A DNA stretch of 64,000 nt from DASTFY01 sp963769115 (lineage in GTDB: Bacteria; Actinomycetota; Acidimicrobiia; Acidimicrobiales; Ilumatobacteraceae): NCBI GenBank assembly GCA_963769115.1, contig CAVYKN010000009.1:186001-250000 (forward strand), in the 5' to 3' direction. Shown piece after piece: positions 35,384 to 46,751 of the stretch. How positions within the stretch are numbered: position 1 is the stretch's first letter; each line of letters opens with the position of its first letter. Made by a program: the position numbers and the translations under genes. The notes under the pieces were generated by a model. The model did not search any database and was not told where the DNA came from. It was given only the letters and a program-made list of their open reading frames with translations.

Positions 35384-36832
35384 GTGAAGAGCACGGTCGA
35401 GACCCTCGAGGGCAACAAGGTCAAGCTGCAGGTCGAGGTGGACGAGGCCGAGTTCGACCGCGACATCGATGTTGCGTTCCGCAAGATCGCCCGCGAGGTC
35501 CGGCTCCCCGGCTTCCGGCCCGGCAAGGCGCCGCGGCGGATCCTGGAGGCCCGCATCGGCTTGGCACCGGCGCGGCAGCAGGCCCTGCAGGACGCCATCC
35601 CCCGCTACCTCGCCGACGCCGTCAAGGAGCACGACGTCGACATCATCGCCCCGCCGGAGGTCGACATCACCGCCGGCGAGGAGGACGGCCCGGTGGCCTT
35701 CGCCGCCACGGTCGAGGTGCGCCCGACGATCATCGTGCCCGGTTACGCCGGCCTGCGGGTCGAGCTGCCGCCGGTGACCGTCTCCGACGACGAGGTCGAG
35801 GAGGCCGTCACCGCCGAGCTCCGCCGCCACGGGAGCCTGACCGACGTCGACCGCCGCGGCCGAGGCCGGGGACTTCCTCACCCTCGACGTCGAGGCCGAG
35901 CGCGACGGGGATCCGGTCCCCGGGCTGAACACCGAGGACTGGCTGTACGAGCTCGGCCGCGGCTGGGTGTCGCCCGACTTCGACGAGCGCCTGACCGGCG
36001 CCGAGGCCGGCCACTCCCTGAGCTTCTCCACCACGCCCAACGGCACCGAGGATCCTGCCGACTTGACCGTGGCGGTCAAGCAGGTGCAGACCCTCGTGCC
36101 GGCCGAGCTGAGCGACGACTGGGTCGGGGAGAACCTCGGCGAGTTCGAGACCGCCGACGAGTGGCGGGCTGGCCATCCGGGAGCGCATCGAGGCGTCCCG
36201 GCTGAACAGCGCCCGGCAGCTCCTGCTGGAGCGGGCCACGTCCGCGCTGGCCGAGCTGGTCGAGGAGGATGCGCCGGAAGCGCTCGTGAACGGCGAGCTG
36301 CAGACCCGGGCCCGGAACCTGGTCACCAGCCTGCAGTCGCAGGGCGTGTCCATGGAGCAGTACCTGGCCATGACCGGGCAGGACCCGGCCACCCTGACCG
36401 AGGGCCTGAAGGGCAGCGCGGCCACCGCGGTCAAGGTCGACCTCGCGCTGCGCTCCGTGGCCGACGCCGAGGCGCATCGAGATCACCGACGACGACCTGG
36501 AGGCCGAGTACGCCCGCATCGCCGTGCGCGTCAACCAGAAGCCCAACCAGGTGCGCAAGGCCTACGAGCGCAACGACGCCGTCTCGGGCCTGCGGGCGGA
36601 GATCCGCAAGGCCAAGGCGCTCGAGTGGCTCCTGCGCCACGTCGAGGTGGTCGACACCGAAGGCGCGGCGATCGACCGCGAGCTGCTGCTCCCGCCCGAG
36701 GAGGACATCGTCGTCCCGGGCGACGTCGACCTCGGCACGGACGACCACGCCGACCACGACCATGACCATGCCGGGCACGACCACGCCGGCCATGACCACC
36801 CCCACGAGACCGAGGAAGCGGAGCGTCCGTGA
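35384..36832 (+). CDS. tig: Trigger factor with a histidine-rich tail (three frameshifts)
   Basis: Ribosome-bound chaperone and prolyl isomerase, about 482 aa. The ribosome-binding tail loop is VRLPGFRPGKAPRRI; the FKBP-like domain (DFLTLDVEAERDG ... GHSLSF) and the C-terminal SurA-like arms follow. Extra bases near 35854, 36172 and 36476 break the frame; removing one G before C at the first gives VDRPAEAGDF, the family sequence. 1449 nt is divisible by three as expected. The last 30 residues are an unusual His/Asp tail (DHADHDHDHAGHDHAGHDH). The stop overlaps clpP. Confidence 0.9.
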
Positions 36833-37458
36833 TCCAGCCCCAGAGCTATCTCGTCCCGACCGTCGTCGAGCAGACGAACCGGGGCGAGCGCGCCTACGAC
36901 CTCTACTCGCGCCTGCTGAAGGACAACATCATCTTCCTCGGCACGCCGATCGACGACACCATCGCCAACCTGGTGTGCGCGCAGATGCTGCACCTGGAGT
37001 CCGAGAACCCGGACAAGGACATCAACATCTACATCAACAGCCCCGGCGGTGACGTCACCGCGCTGTTCGCGATCTACGACACCATGCAGTTCATCCGCAA
37101 CGACATCGCCACCATCTGCTACGGGCAGGCGGCGTCGGCGGCGGCCGTCCTGCTGGCGGCGGGGACGAAGGGCAAGCGCCTGGCCCTGCCCCACGCCCGC
37201 GTGCTGCTGCACCAGCCCTACGGCGCCATGGGCTACGCCCAGGTGACGGACCTGGAGCTGGCGGCCAAGGAGATCCTGCGGATGCGGGACCTGATGGAGG
37301 AGATGCTGGCCTACCACACGGGACAGCCGATCGAGCGGATCCACGTCGACACCGACCGCGATTTCGTTCTGGAGGCCGAGGCGGCCCTGGAGTATGGCAT
37401 CATCGACGAGGTGATCACCGCCCGGACCATGGCGGATCGCACCGGTCCCATCAAGTAG
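36829..37458 (+). CDS. clpP: ATP-dependent Clp protease proteolytic subunit
   Basis: 209-aa serine protease forming tetradecameric rings with ClpX or ClpC. YINSPGGDVTALFAIYDTM is the oxyanion loop; the nucleophile is in YGQAASAAAVLLAAG, the His in LPHARVLLHQP, and the Asp in DTDRDF. The residues after the catalytic Ser are AAA instead of the usual MGA. Coupled to tig by a 4-base overlap; only one clpP copy is in the window. Confidence 0.94.
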   Translation: MIQPQSYLVPTVVEQTNRGERAYDLYSRLLKDNIIFLGTPIDDTIANLVCAQMLHLESENPDKDINIYINSPGGDVTALFAIYDTMQFIRNDIATICYGQAASAAAVLLAAGTKGKRLALPHARVLLHQPYGAMGYAQVTDLELAAKEILRMRDLMEEMLAYHTGQPIERIHVDTDRDFVLEAEAALEYGIIDEVITARTMADRTGPIK

Positions 37459-37527
37459 CGCATCGAGTAGCACAGCAGACCGCAGCAACCAGGCAGGATC
37501 GGCAACACCAGCCAGCAGGGGAGGCCC

Positions 37528-38811
<1,284 letters not shown>

Positions 38812-38845
38812 AGCGCCGGCCCGCTCTGTCCCCATCCCCCGGCTG

Positions 38846-40145
38846 ATGGACATCATCGCCGCGCTGGCGTACCTGGCCGACCACAGCAACTACGACGACA
38901 CCGGTCGCATCACGTCGCCGTCCACGGAGCGCATCGAGCGGCTGGTGGGGCTCATGGGCGACCCGCAGCGTTCCGCGCCGGCCATCCACATCACCGGGAC
39001 CAACGGCAAGGGCTCGACGGCCCAGATCCTCACCCGGCTCCTCGTCGCCCAGGGGCTCACGCGTGGGCACGTTCTCCAGCCCCCACCTCGAACGGGTCAA
39101 CGAGCGGCTGAGCCGCAACGGCGAGCCCATCGGCGACGACGAGCTCGGCGAGCAGATCGGCGCCGTGGCCGACCTGGCGATGCTGGCGGGTGTCGAGCCC
39201 AGCTACTTCGAGATCGTGACCGCCGCCGCGTTCCGCTGGTTCGCCGACATCGCCGTCGACGTGATGGTCGTCGAGGTCGGCCTGCTCGGCCGGTGGGACG
39301 CCACGAACGTCCTCGACGGTGCCGTGGCCGTCGTGACGAACGTCGGGTACGACCATCTGGAGTACGCCGGCCCCACGCTGGCCGACGTGGCCGCCGAGAA
39401 GGCGGGGATCGTGAAGCCGGGCAGCACGCTGATCCTGGGGGAGACCGACCCCGAGCTGGCCGCCATCTTCCGCGCCGCAGGCGCCGAGCGGGTCATCGAG
39501 CGCGGCGTGGGGTTCGACGTGCTGGAGAACCAGCTGGCGCTCGGTGGCCGCCTCCTCGCACTGCGGACGCCGTCCACGATCTACAGCGACCTGTACCTAC
39601 CGCTGCATGGCCGGTACCAGGGCGAGAACGCCTCGGTCGCCTTGACCGCCGCCGAGGCCTTCTTCGACGCCCCGCTGGCCCAGGACGTGGTGGAGGAGGC
39701 GTTCGCGGCGGTGAAGATGCCTGGCCGCTTCGAGGTGCTCGGGCACCAGCCGCTCGTCATCGTGGACGGCGCCCACAACCCTCCGGGGGCCGACAGCTGC
39801 GCCGCGGTGCTGTTCGACGACTTCGATCCGGTCGGCAAGAAGATGCTGGTGGTCGGCTTCCTGGCCGGCCGTGACCCGACGACGATGCTCGAGGCGCTGC
39901 GGGCCGACGAGATGGACGCCGTGATCTGCTGCACCCCGGGGACGTCGCGGGGCATCCCGGCCGCCGAGGTCGCCCGGGCGGCGCGGGCGATCGGTTGCGA
40001 CGACGTCACCGCGATCGACAGCGTGGCCGCCGCCTGCGACGCCGCCCTCGTCCGGGCCACGGCCGAGGACCTCCTGCTCGTGACCGGCTCGCTCTACGTC
40101 GTCGGCCACGCCCGCCCCCATCTCCTGAAGGTCCTCCGTGGCTAG
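38846..40145 (+). CDS. folC: Folylpolyglutamate synthase/dihydrofolate synthase (frameshifted)
   Basis: About 432-aa ligase adding glutamate to folates. The P-loop HITGTNGKGSTAQILTRLL, FSSPHLERVNERL, VGYDHLEYAGPTLADVAAEKAGI and VDGAHNPPGADSCAAVL are family motifs. One extra base near 39060 separates the first 72 residues; 1300 nt is 3n+1. In Streptomyces valS usually precedes folC here; it is absent. Confidence 0.92.
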
Positions 40146-40159
40146 CCTCACGGCTCGCT

Positions 40160-40570
40160 ATGTCTGATCGCACCCTCGTCATCTGCAAGCCCGACGCCGT
40201 GGAGCGGGGCCTCGTCGGCGCCATCCTGAGCCGCTTCGAGCGCCGCGGCCTCGTCATCGCCGCCCTCGAGCTCCGCACGCTCGACGAGGGCATCCTCGCC
40301 CGCCACTACGAGGAGCACCAGGGCAAGGGCTTCTACGCCGAGCTGGTGACCTTCATGTCCCGCGGGCCCGTGGTCCTGGCGGCCATCGAGGGCCCGGAGG
40401 ACACCTGGAAGGTGGTGCGGGACATGATGGGCGCCACCAACCCGCGCAACGCCGCCCCGGGGACGATCAGGGGCGACCTCGGCATCGAGTTCACCGAGAA
40501 CCTGATCCACGGCAGCGACAGCGCCGAGTCGGCCGCCCGCGAATTGGGCATCTTCTTCCCCGAGGGGTAG
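40160..40570 (+). CDS. ndk: Nucleoside diphosphate kinase
   Basis: 136-aa enzyme balancing NTP and dNTP pools by phosphate transfer. LVICKPDAVERGLVGAIL, MSRGPVVLAAIEGP, GATNPRNAAPGTIRGDLG and the active-site His in NLIHGSDSAESA are all present. Intact; follows folC after 14 bases. Confidence 0.97.
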   Translation: MSDRTLVICKPDAVERGLVGAILSRFERRGLVIAALELRTLDEGILARHYEEHQGKGFYAELVTFMSRGPVVLAAIEGPEDTWKVVRDMMGATNPRNAAPGTIRGDLGIEFTENLIHGSDSAESAARELGIFFPEG

Positions 40571-40645
40571 CGCGGCCCGCCGAGCCGAAGTACGGCACGG
40601 AAACGCGCCCTGTAACCTTGGTGCGCCCATCCGGAAGGGACGCTC

Positions 40646-41678
40646 GTGCCGTCGAATTCCATCGCTCTCGGTCGCGACATGGCGGTCGACCTCGGAACCG
40701 CCAACACCCTCATCTACGTGCGCGGGCACGGCATCATCCTCAACGAGCCGTCGGTGGTGGCGATCAACGTGCGGGACGGCCGGCCGGTCGCCGTCGGGCT
40801 GGAGGCCAAGCGGATGATGGGCCGCACGCCCGGCCACATCCAGGCCGTGCGCCCGCTGAAGGACGGCGTCATCGCCGACTTCGAGATCTGCGAGAAGATG
40901 CTCCGCTTCTTCATCCAGAAGGTGCACCGCAGCCGCTGGGTCAAGCCCCGCATGGTCATCTGCGTCCCGTCGGGCATCACCGGCGTCGAGCAGCGTGCGG
41001 TCCAGGACGCGGCCGAGTACGCGGGCGCCCGCAAGCCGGCCTACATCATCGAGGAGCCGATGGCCGCGGCCATCGGCGCCGGCCTGCCCGGTGCAGGAGC
41101 CGACCGGCAACATGGTCGTCGACATCGGCGGCGGCACGACGGAGGTGGCCGTCATCTCGCTCGGCGGGATCGTGGCCAGCCAGTCCGTGCGGGTGGCGGG
41201 CGACGAGCTCGACGAGGCGGTCGTCAACTACATCAAGAAGGAGTTCTCGCTGGCCGTCGGCGAGCAGACCGCTGAGGACATCAAGGTCGCCATGGGCTCG
41301 GCGTGGCCGCTGGCCGAGGAGCTCACGGCGGAGGTCCGGGGCCGGGATCTGGTCACCGGGCTGCCCCAGACGGTCGAGATCACGACGGAGCAGGTCCGCG
41401 AGGCGTTGGAGGAGCCGGTGGCGGCCATCGTCGACGCCGTGAAGACCACTCTCGACAAGACTCCTCCGGAGCTGGCGGCCGACATCATGGAAGGCGGCAT
41501 CACCATCACGGGCGGCGGAGCGCTGCTCATGGGCCTCGACGTGCGGATCGAGCAGGAGACGGGCATGCCGATCAACCTGGCACCCAACCCGTTGCAGTCG
41601 GTCGTCATCGGGTCCGGGCAGGCGCTCGAAGAGTTCGACTCGTTGCGAGGCGTGCTCTTCCGCGGCCAGGAGTCGTGA
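40646..41678 (+). CDS. mreB: Rod shape-determining actin homologue (frameshifted)
   Basis: Actin-like filament protein, about 343 aa, that guides lateral wall synthesis. VDLGTANTLIYVRG (phosphate 1), VPSGITGVEQRAVQDAA, IEEPMAAAIGAGLP, VVDIGGGTTEVAVISLGG (phosphate 2) and ITGGGALLMGLD (adenosine) are present. One extra G near 41096 (between GLP and VQEPTGN) breaks the frame. The first gene of mreBCD-mrdA-rodA, indicating rod-shaped or lateral growth. Confidence 0.94.
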
Positions 41679-41700
41679 GGTCGTCCCGCCCCGGATCAAC

Positions 41701-42713
41701 GTGGCCAGCGTCCCGGTCGGCCGTCGCCGTCTCCTCATCCTCCTCGTCGTCACGGCCCTGGTGCTGCTGACCTTCGATCAGCGCGGCAACCGTGTGATCG
41801 ACGGGTTCCGCAGCGCGTTCATCACCGTGACGGCGCCGCTGCGCACCGTGGCCCGCGTCGTGGCGACGCCCGATCCAGAACGCCTGGTACGGCCTGACGA
41901 GCTTCGACGAGCTGAAGCGGGAGAACGACGAGCTGCGGGACCGCATCGAGGCGCAGGACGGCGCGGCCATCGCCGCCGAGGCCGTGGTGTACGAGAACAG
42001 CGAGCTCAAGTCCGAGCTGGGCCTGCCGACGCTGTCCGGCATCGAGCGGGTGAAGGCCGAGGTCGTCTCCGGCGCTCCGTCCAACTTCGACCAGACCATC
42101 ACCATCAACCAGGGCGAGCGGCGGGGGCATCAAGGTCGGCATGCCGGTGATCACCTCCGGCGGTCTGGTCGGCCGCGATCGAGCAGGTCGACCGCCCGCC
42201 AGTCGGTGGTGCGGCTGCTGTCCGATCCCGAGTCGACGGTCGGGGTGCGCTTCGCCAGCTCGCCCGTGCAGCACCTCCGCCCCGGCCTCCACCACGACCA
42301 CGACGACCACGACGGCGCCGACGACGCTCCCACCCGCGCCGCCGGCCGGCGGGTCCGCCGTGCCGGCCAATGCATCCACGGCACCGACCGCGGTCGCCGC
42401 GGCCACCGTGGACACGGCGCCCCGCTCGGACACCGAGCTGGGCCAGGTGCGGGGCCGCGGGCGAGGCAAGCCCCTCGAGGTGGAGCAGGTCAACGCCGAG
42501 GCCTGCATCGCGGTGGGCGACGGCGTGATCACGGCCGGTGTGACGGAGAGCCTCTTCCCCACGGGCATCCCGGTCGGTCGCGTCAACCTGGTCGAGCGGC
42601 GCCCGGGCTCGCTCGACCTGCTGGTCCGGGTCGATCCCGTGGTCGACCTCCAGCGCCTCAGCATCGTGCAGGTGCTCCTGTACGACGGCGACGCCGCCTT
42701 CGCCGGGAGCTGA
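41701..42713 (+). CDS. mreC: Rod shape-determining protein MreC with a Thr/Ala/Pro-rich insert (five frameshifts)
   Basis: About 335-aa bitopic protein linking MreB to PBP2/RodA. One N-terminal membrane helix (RRLLILLVVTALVLLTF), coiled coil (SFDELKRENDELRDRIEAQ), then the two MreC beta-barrels (TINQGERGG.. GIKVGMPVITSGGLVG; VVRLLSDPESTVGVRF; GVTESLFPTGIPVGRV). Between the barrels lies an unusual low-complexity stretch of about 60 residues (STSAPASTTTTTTTAPTT and onwards). Extra bases near 41877, 42122, 42170, 42190 and 42273 are required; 1013 nt is 3n+2, matching five. Confidence 0.87.
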
Positions 42714-42719
42714 GGACCC

Positions 42720-43233
42720 GTGCTCGCGGTGCTGCACACGCCGTGGTTCCGCGTGCCCGCGCTCGCGGTCCTCGTGGTGACGCTGCAGACCGTCGTGGTG
42801 TCGCAGGTGCACTTCCTCGGCGCCAGCGCGGACCTGGTCGTGCTGTGCGCGGTCGCCGGTGGGCTGGTCGGCGGGCCCCAGCGGGGCACGGTCAACGGCT
42901 TCGTGTTCGGGATCGTCTACGACCTGGCGCTCACGACGCCGTTCGGGCTGTGGCCGCTCGTGCTCTGCGTGGCCGGCTTCATCGTCGGGCTGACCCGCAA
43001 CGAGGCCATCAGGGACAACCGCTGGCTCCAGATGGCCATCGTGTTCGTGGCCAGCGGCACCGTGATGGTCGCCTACGCCGCCGTGGCCACCGTCTTCGGG
43101 TCCGAGGCCGTCCTCACGCTCCGTCTCATCCCCGACCACGCTGGTCGTGGCGGTGGTCAACGCCGCCCTCACCCGGCCGGCCGTGAGGGTCATGCGCTTC
43201 ACGCTCCTCGCCGGGGACCGCAGACCTGTCTAG
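42720..43233 (+). CDS. mreD: Rod shape-determining protein MreD (frameshifted)
   Basis: About 170-aa integral membrane protein with five hydrophobic segments: VLVVTLQTVVVSQVHFLG, LVVLCAVAGGLVGGPQRG, GFVFGIVYDLALTTPFG and LVLCVAGFIVGLTRNEAI. It is part of the elongasome with MreC. One extra base near 43134 shifts the last 33 residues; the repaired frame stops at TAG 43231-43233, immediately before a strong hairpin. Confidence 0.9.
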
Positions 43234-43262
43234 TCAAGGGGGAAGGGAACCTTCCCCCTTGA
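43234..43262 (+). terminator. Strong hairpin directly after mreD
   Basis: A perfect 13-bp stem (TCAAGGGGGAAGG and its complement) with a GAA loop begins on the base after the mreD stop. The descending arm has no T run but the stem is very stable. It would end or weaken transcription of mreBCD before mrdA; the 43263-43416 gap then must hold the mrdA promoter, though no clear box is seen (a CCGTCA-TG-TGACGG inverted repeat at about 43366 is present). Confidence 0.75.
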
Positions 43263-43416
43263 GATCCCCCATCGGTGCCGCCTCGGCGCGCTCAGCTCCT
43301 CGGCGGCGGAGCCGCCTGCGGGCGACTGCGGGCCGCCGCCACTACGCGCCACGACGTCACGAAACCGTCATGTGACGGCCGCTGAAGGCCGTTCGGCACG
43401 GCAGAATGGAAGATCT

Positions 43417-45529
43417 ATGGCGAGGGACGGAAGAGGGCTGCGCCTCGGTGTGCTCGGGATCGTGGCCGTGTCCCTCTTCGCCACCCTCTTCGCCCGGCTG
43501 TGGTACCTGCAGATGATGTCGCCGGAGCGGCTGGTCGAGGACGTGCAGACCTACCGCACCCGCACCGTCCAGCTGGCGCCCATGCGGGGCCGGGTCTTCG
43601 ACCGCCACGGCATGGTCCTGGCCGACAACCGGCGGGTGCTGTCGGTCACCATCGATCGCGAGGAGATCCGCAGCGAGCAGATCCGCGAGCGTCTCTTCAC
43701 CCGGCTGTCCGGCCCGCTGCAGACGCCGGTGGAGGACCTCGAGGCCCGCTACGTCGACGACCAGTTCGACCCGTACCGGCCCCTCCCGCTGGCCGACGAC
43801 GTCCCCGAGACCGTCGCCATCTACCTGGGCGAACGCCGTGAGGACTACCCCGGCGTCGAGGTGAGCGAGGGATGGCAGCGGGTGTACCGCTACGCCCCGC
43901 TGGCCAGCCACATCGTGGGCTACATGGGCGCCATCCCCGCGGAGACGGCGGAGCAGTACACGTCCAAGGGGTACAAGCTCAACGAGCGGGTGGGCAAGGC
44001 CGGCGTCGAGCAGCAGTACGAGGACCAGCTCCGGGGCAAGCCCGGGCAGATCATCTACGAGGTCGACGCCCGCAACCGCATCGTGCGGGAGGTGAGCCGG
44101 CGGGATCCCGTTCCCGGCAACGACATCGTGCTGTCGATCGACCTCCAGCTCCAGCAGCACGCGGAGCAGACCTTGCAGCAGGGCCTGCGCGAGGCTCGGA
44201 CCCGCTGCCCCTTCGACGCCTTCACCGGCGGCTGCGGCGGACCCGCGTTCGAGGCTCCGGCCGGATCGGTGGTGGTCGAGGATCCCCGCAACGGCGAGAT
44301 CCTGGCCATGGCCACCTACCCGACGTTCGACAACCGGTGGTTCGTCGAGGGCATCAGCAACAAGAAGATCACGGAGCTCTACCCGGAGGCCGACAAGCAG
44401 GCCCCGTTCGTCAACCGGGCCGTGTCGAGCCCGTTCCAGCTCGGTTCGACGTTCAAGCTGGTGTCCACGGTCGCCGGGCTGCAGAGCGGTGTCATCACGC
44501 CGGGCTCGCCCTTCGACGACGAGGGCCGCTACCAGATCCCCGACTGCGACGTCGCCCGGTTCAAGTGCATCTTCAAGAACGCCGGCCGAGCCCGGGGCAA
44601 CGGCACCATCTCGCTCGCCACCGCGCTCACCCTGTCCTCGGACACCTACTACTACCGCATCGGCGCCGAGCTGCAGCTGGCCCAGAACCCCACGCTCCAG
44701 AACGTGGCGCGGCAGTTCGGCTTCGGGGCGGACAGCGGCATCGACCTGCCGGGTGAGATCTCGGGGACCGTGCCCGACGCCGAGCTCAAGAAGCGCCTCG
44801 CCCAGCGGGACCCGCCCGTGATCAGCGCCGATGAAGGCCGTGGCTACTTCGTCGGCGACAACGTGCTGTTCGCCATCGGTCAGGGCCTCCTGAGCGCCAC
44901 GCCGCTGCAGCTCACCAACTCCTACGCCACCTTCGCCAACGGCGGCAACCGGATGCGGCCGATGGTCGCCCTCGGCATCGTGGCGCCGGGCACGCCAGAC
45001 CTCAACCCCGGCGACGGCGGCCGGGTCAACCCGTACCTGTTCCGACTGGCTGGAGAAGTTCAAGCCCGAGGTCAAGGCCCAGGTGGCCATCAACACGGAC
45101 TGGTGGGAGACGATGAACCGCGGCTTCACCGGCGTGGTCACGAGCCGCCGGCCGTTCGGCACCGCCAGCCGCACCTTCGAGGGCTACAACTACGACGCGA
45201 TGCCGATCGCCGGGAAGACCGGCACGGCGCAGGACGCAGCCCAGGAAGGCAACAAGGACGACTCGCTCTTCGCCGGCTACGGCCCCAACGGCGGTCCGGG
45301 CACGGCGCAGTATGTGGTGGCGGCGGTCGTCGAGGACGCTGGCTTCGGCGCCTGGGCGGCGGCCCCCATCGTCAAGTGCATGTTCTCCGCGCTCGGTGAC
45401 CGCAGCGCCATGGCGCCCGTCGCCCAGTCCGAACCGCTGGACAAGACCGCGACCACGCCGACCCCCATCGGCCCGATGCCCAACTCGGCGTGCATGGCCA
45501 TCAACGACGCCAGGGGTTCGGTGGACTGA
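43417..45529 (+). CDS. mrdA: Penicillin-binding protein 2, elongasome transpeptidase (frameshifted)
   Basis: About 704-aa class B PBP: short cytoplasmic tail, one membrane helix (LGVLGIVAVSLFATLFARLW), pedestal domain (RGRVFDRHGMVLADNRR) and transpeptidase domain with SxxK in LGSTFKL (Ser about residue 344), SSD in LSSDTYYYRIG and KTG in IAGKTGTAQ. One extra base near 45050 separates the last 160 residues; 2113 nt is 3n+1. It works with RodA encoded 14 bases downstream. Confidence 0.94.
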
Positions 45530-45542
45530 TGGTCGGCACCTG

Positions 45543-46703
45543 ATGGCCGTCCTGGCGCCGGCACCGGCGCTGTCGCTCTCCCGGCGCAGCGACGTCTCGT
45601 TGCGCCGGCTCGACTGGACGATCGTGTTCACGGTCGCCGGGCTGTGCGCCATCGGCCTGACCGCCATCTACTCCGCCACCGGCCCGACCCGCCGCCTGGG
45701 CGGGCTCGACCCCTACTACTACGTCCAGCGCCAGGGCCTCTTCATGGGCGGCGCCCTGGTGGTGATGACGCTGGCCGCCGTCATCGACTACCGGCGGCTG
45801 CGCGACTGGGCCCTGTTCTTCTTCGGCGCCACCACGATCCTGTCTGGTCGCCGTCACCATCCTGGCCCGGTCCCGCAACGGCATCCGGGCCTGGTTCGTG
45901 ATCGGGCCGTTCCAGCTCCAACCGTCGGAGCTGGCCAAGGTCACGCTCATCCTCGTGCTGGCGGCCTTCGTGGCCAGCGACCGCGGGGAGGACCTGCCGT
46001 TCCCCGGCTTCGTCCGCGCCCTCGGGCTGATGGCCCTTCCGGTGCTGATCGTGATCGCCCAGCCGGACCTGGGACGGCGTCGGTGTTCGTCGCCATCACC
46101 ATGGCCATCCTCCTCGTGGCCAAGGCCAACCCCCGCCACATCGCGCTCGTCACCGGGCTGGCCGTCTTCTCCGCCGTCCTGGTCGTGGCCACCGGGACGC
46201 TGCAGAGCTACCAGTTCGCCCGCCTCACGACCTTCGTCTCGGCCGACACCGAGACCAACGACGAGACGACCGAGGCGCTCATCCTCCAGTCCCAGGAGTC
46301 GCAGGCGGCCATCGCCACCGGCGAGCTCACCGGGCACGGCTTCATGCAGGGCCCGCGCACGAACGGCGGCTACGTCCCCGAGCAGCACACCGACTTCGTG
46401 TTCTCGGCCGTGGGCGAGCAGTTCGGCCTGCTGGGCTGCGCGGGCGTCCTCGCGCTCTACGCCATCCTCATCGTCCGATGTCTGCGGGTGGCCCAGATCT
46501 CCCGTGACCACCTCGGCTCGCTGCTGTGTTGCGGCGTCGCCGCGGCCCTGCTGTGGCACGTCTTCCAGAACGTGGGCATGACCATGGGGATCATGCCCAT
46601 CACCGGCATCCCGCTGCCGTTCATCTCCTACGGCGGGTCCTCCACGGTGGCCTTCTTCGCCATGATCGGCCTGGTGCAGAACGTCTACCTGCGGAGGTTG
46701 TGA
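45543..46703 (+). CDS. rodA: RodA SEDS-family peptidoglycan glycosyltransferase (two indels)
   Basis: 386-aa polytopic glycosyltransferase of the elongasome. GLTAIYSATGP, GPFQLQPSELAKVTLILVLA, VIAQPDLGTASVF (catalytic Asp), EQHTDFVFSAVGEQFGLLG and GIPLPFISYGGSSTVAFF are SEDS motifs. One extra base near 45845 and one missing G near 46072 (GGG read as GG) offset each other. Directly follows mrdA. Confidence 0.93.
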   Translation: MAVLAPAPALSLSRRSDVSLRRLDWTIVFTVAGLCAIGLTAIYSATGPTRRLGGLDPYYYVQRQGLFMGGALVVMTLAAVIDYRRLRDWALFFFGATTILSGRRHHPGPVPQRHPGLVRDRAVPAPTVGAGQGHAHPRAGGLRGQRPRGGPAVPRLRPRPRADGPSGADRDRPAGPGTASVFVAITMAILLVAKANPRHIALVTGLAVFSAVLVVATGTLQSYQFARLTTFVSADTETNDETTEALILQSQESQAAIATGELTGHGFMQGPRTNGGYVPEQHTDFVFSAVGEQFGLLGCAGVLALYAILIVRCLRVAQISRDHLGSLLCCGVAAALLWHVFQNVGMTMGIMPITGIPLPFISYGGSSTVAFFAMIGLVQNVYLRRL

Positions 46704-46751
46704 ACGCGCTCACAAGAGCGCAGAAGGGCCCCGGGCTAGGATGCTCAGGTC

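Noticed and set aside
35854..36480. Programmed frameshifting in tig (and likewise mreC)
   Set aside because: There is no slippery heptamer or repeated signal; three to five independent shifts in one conserved gene fit sequence error far better.
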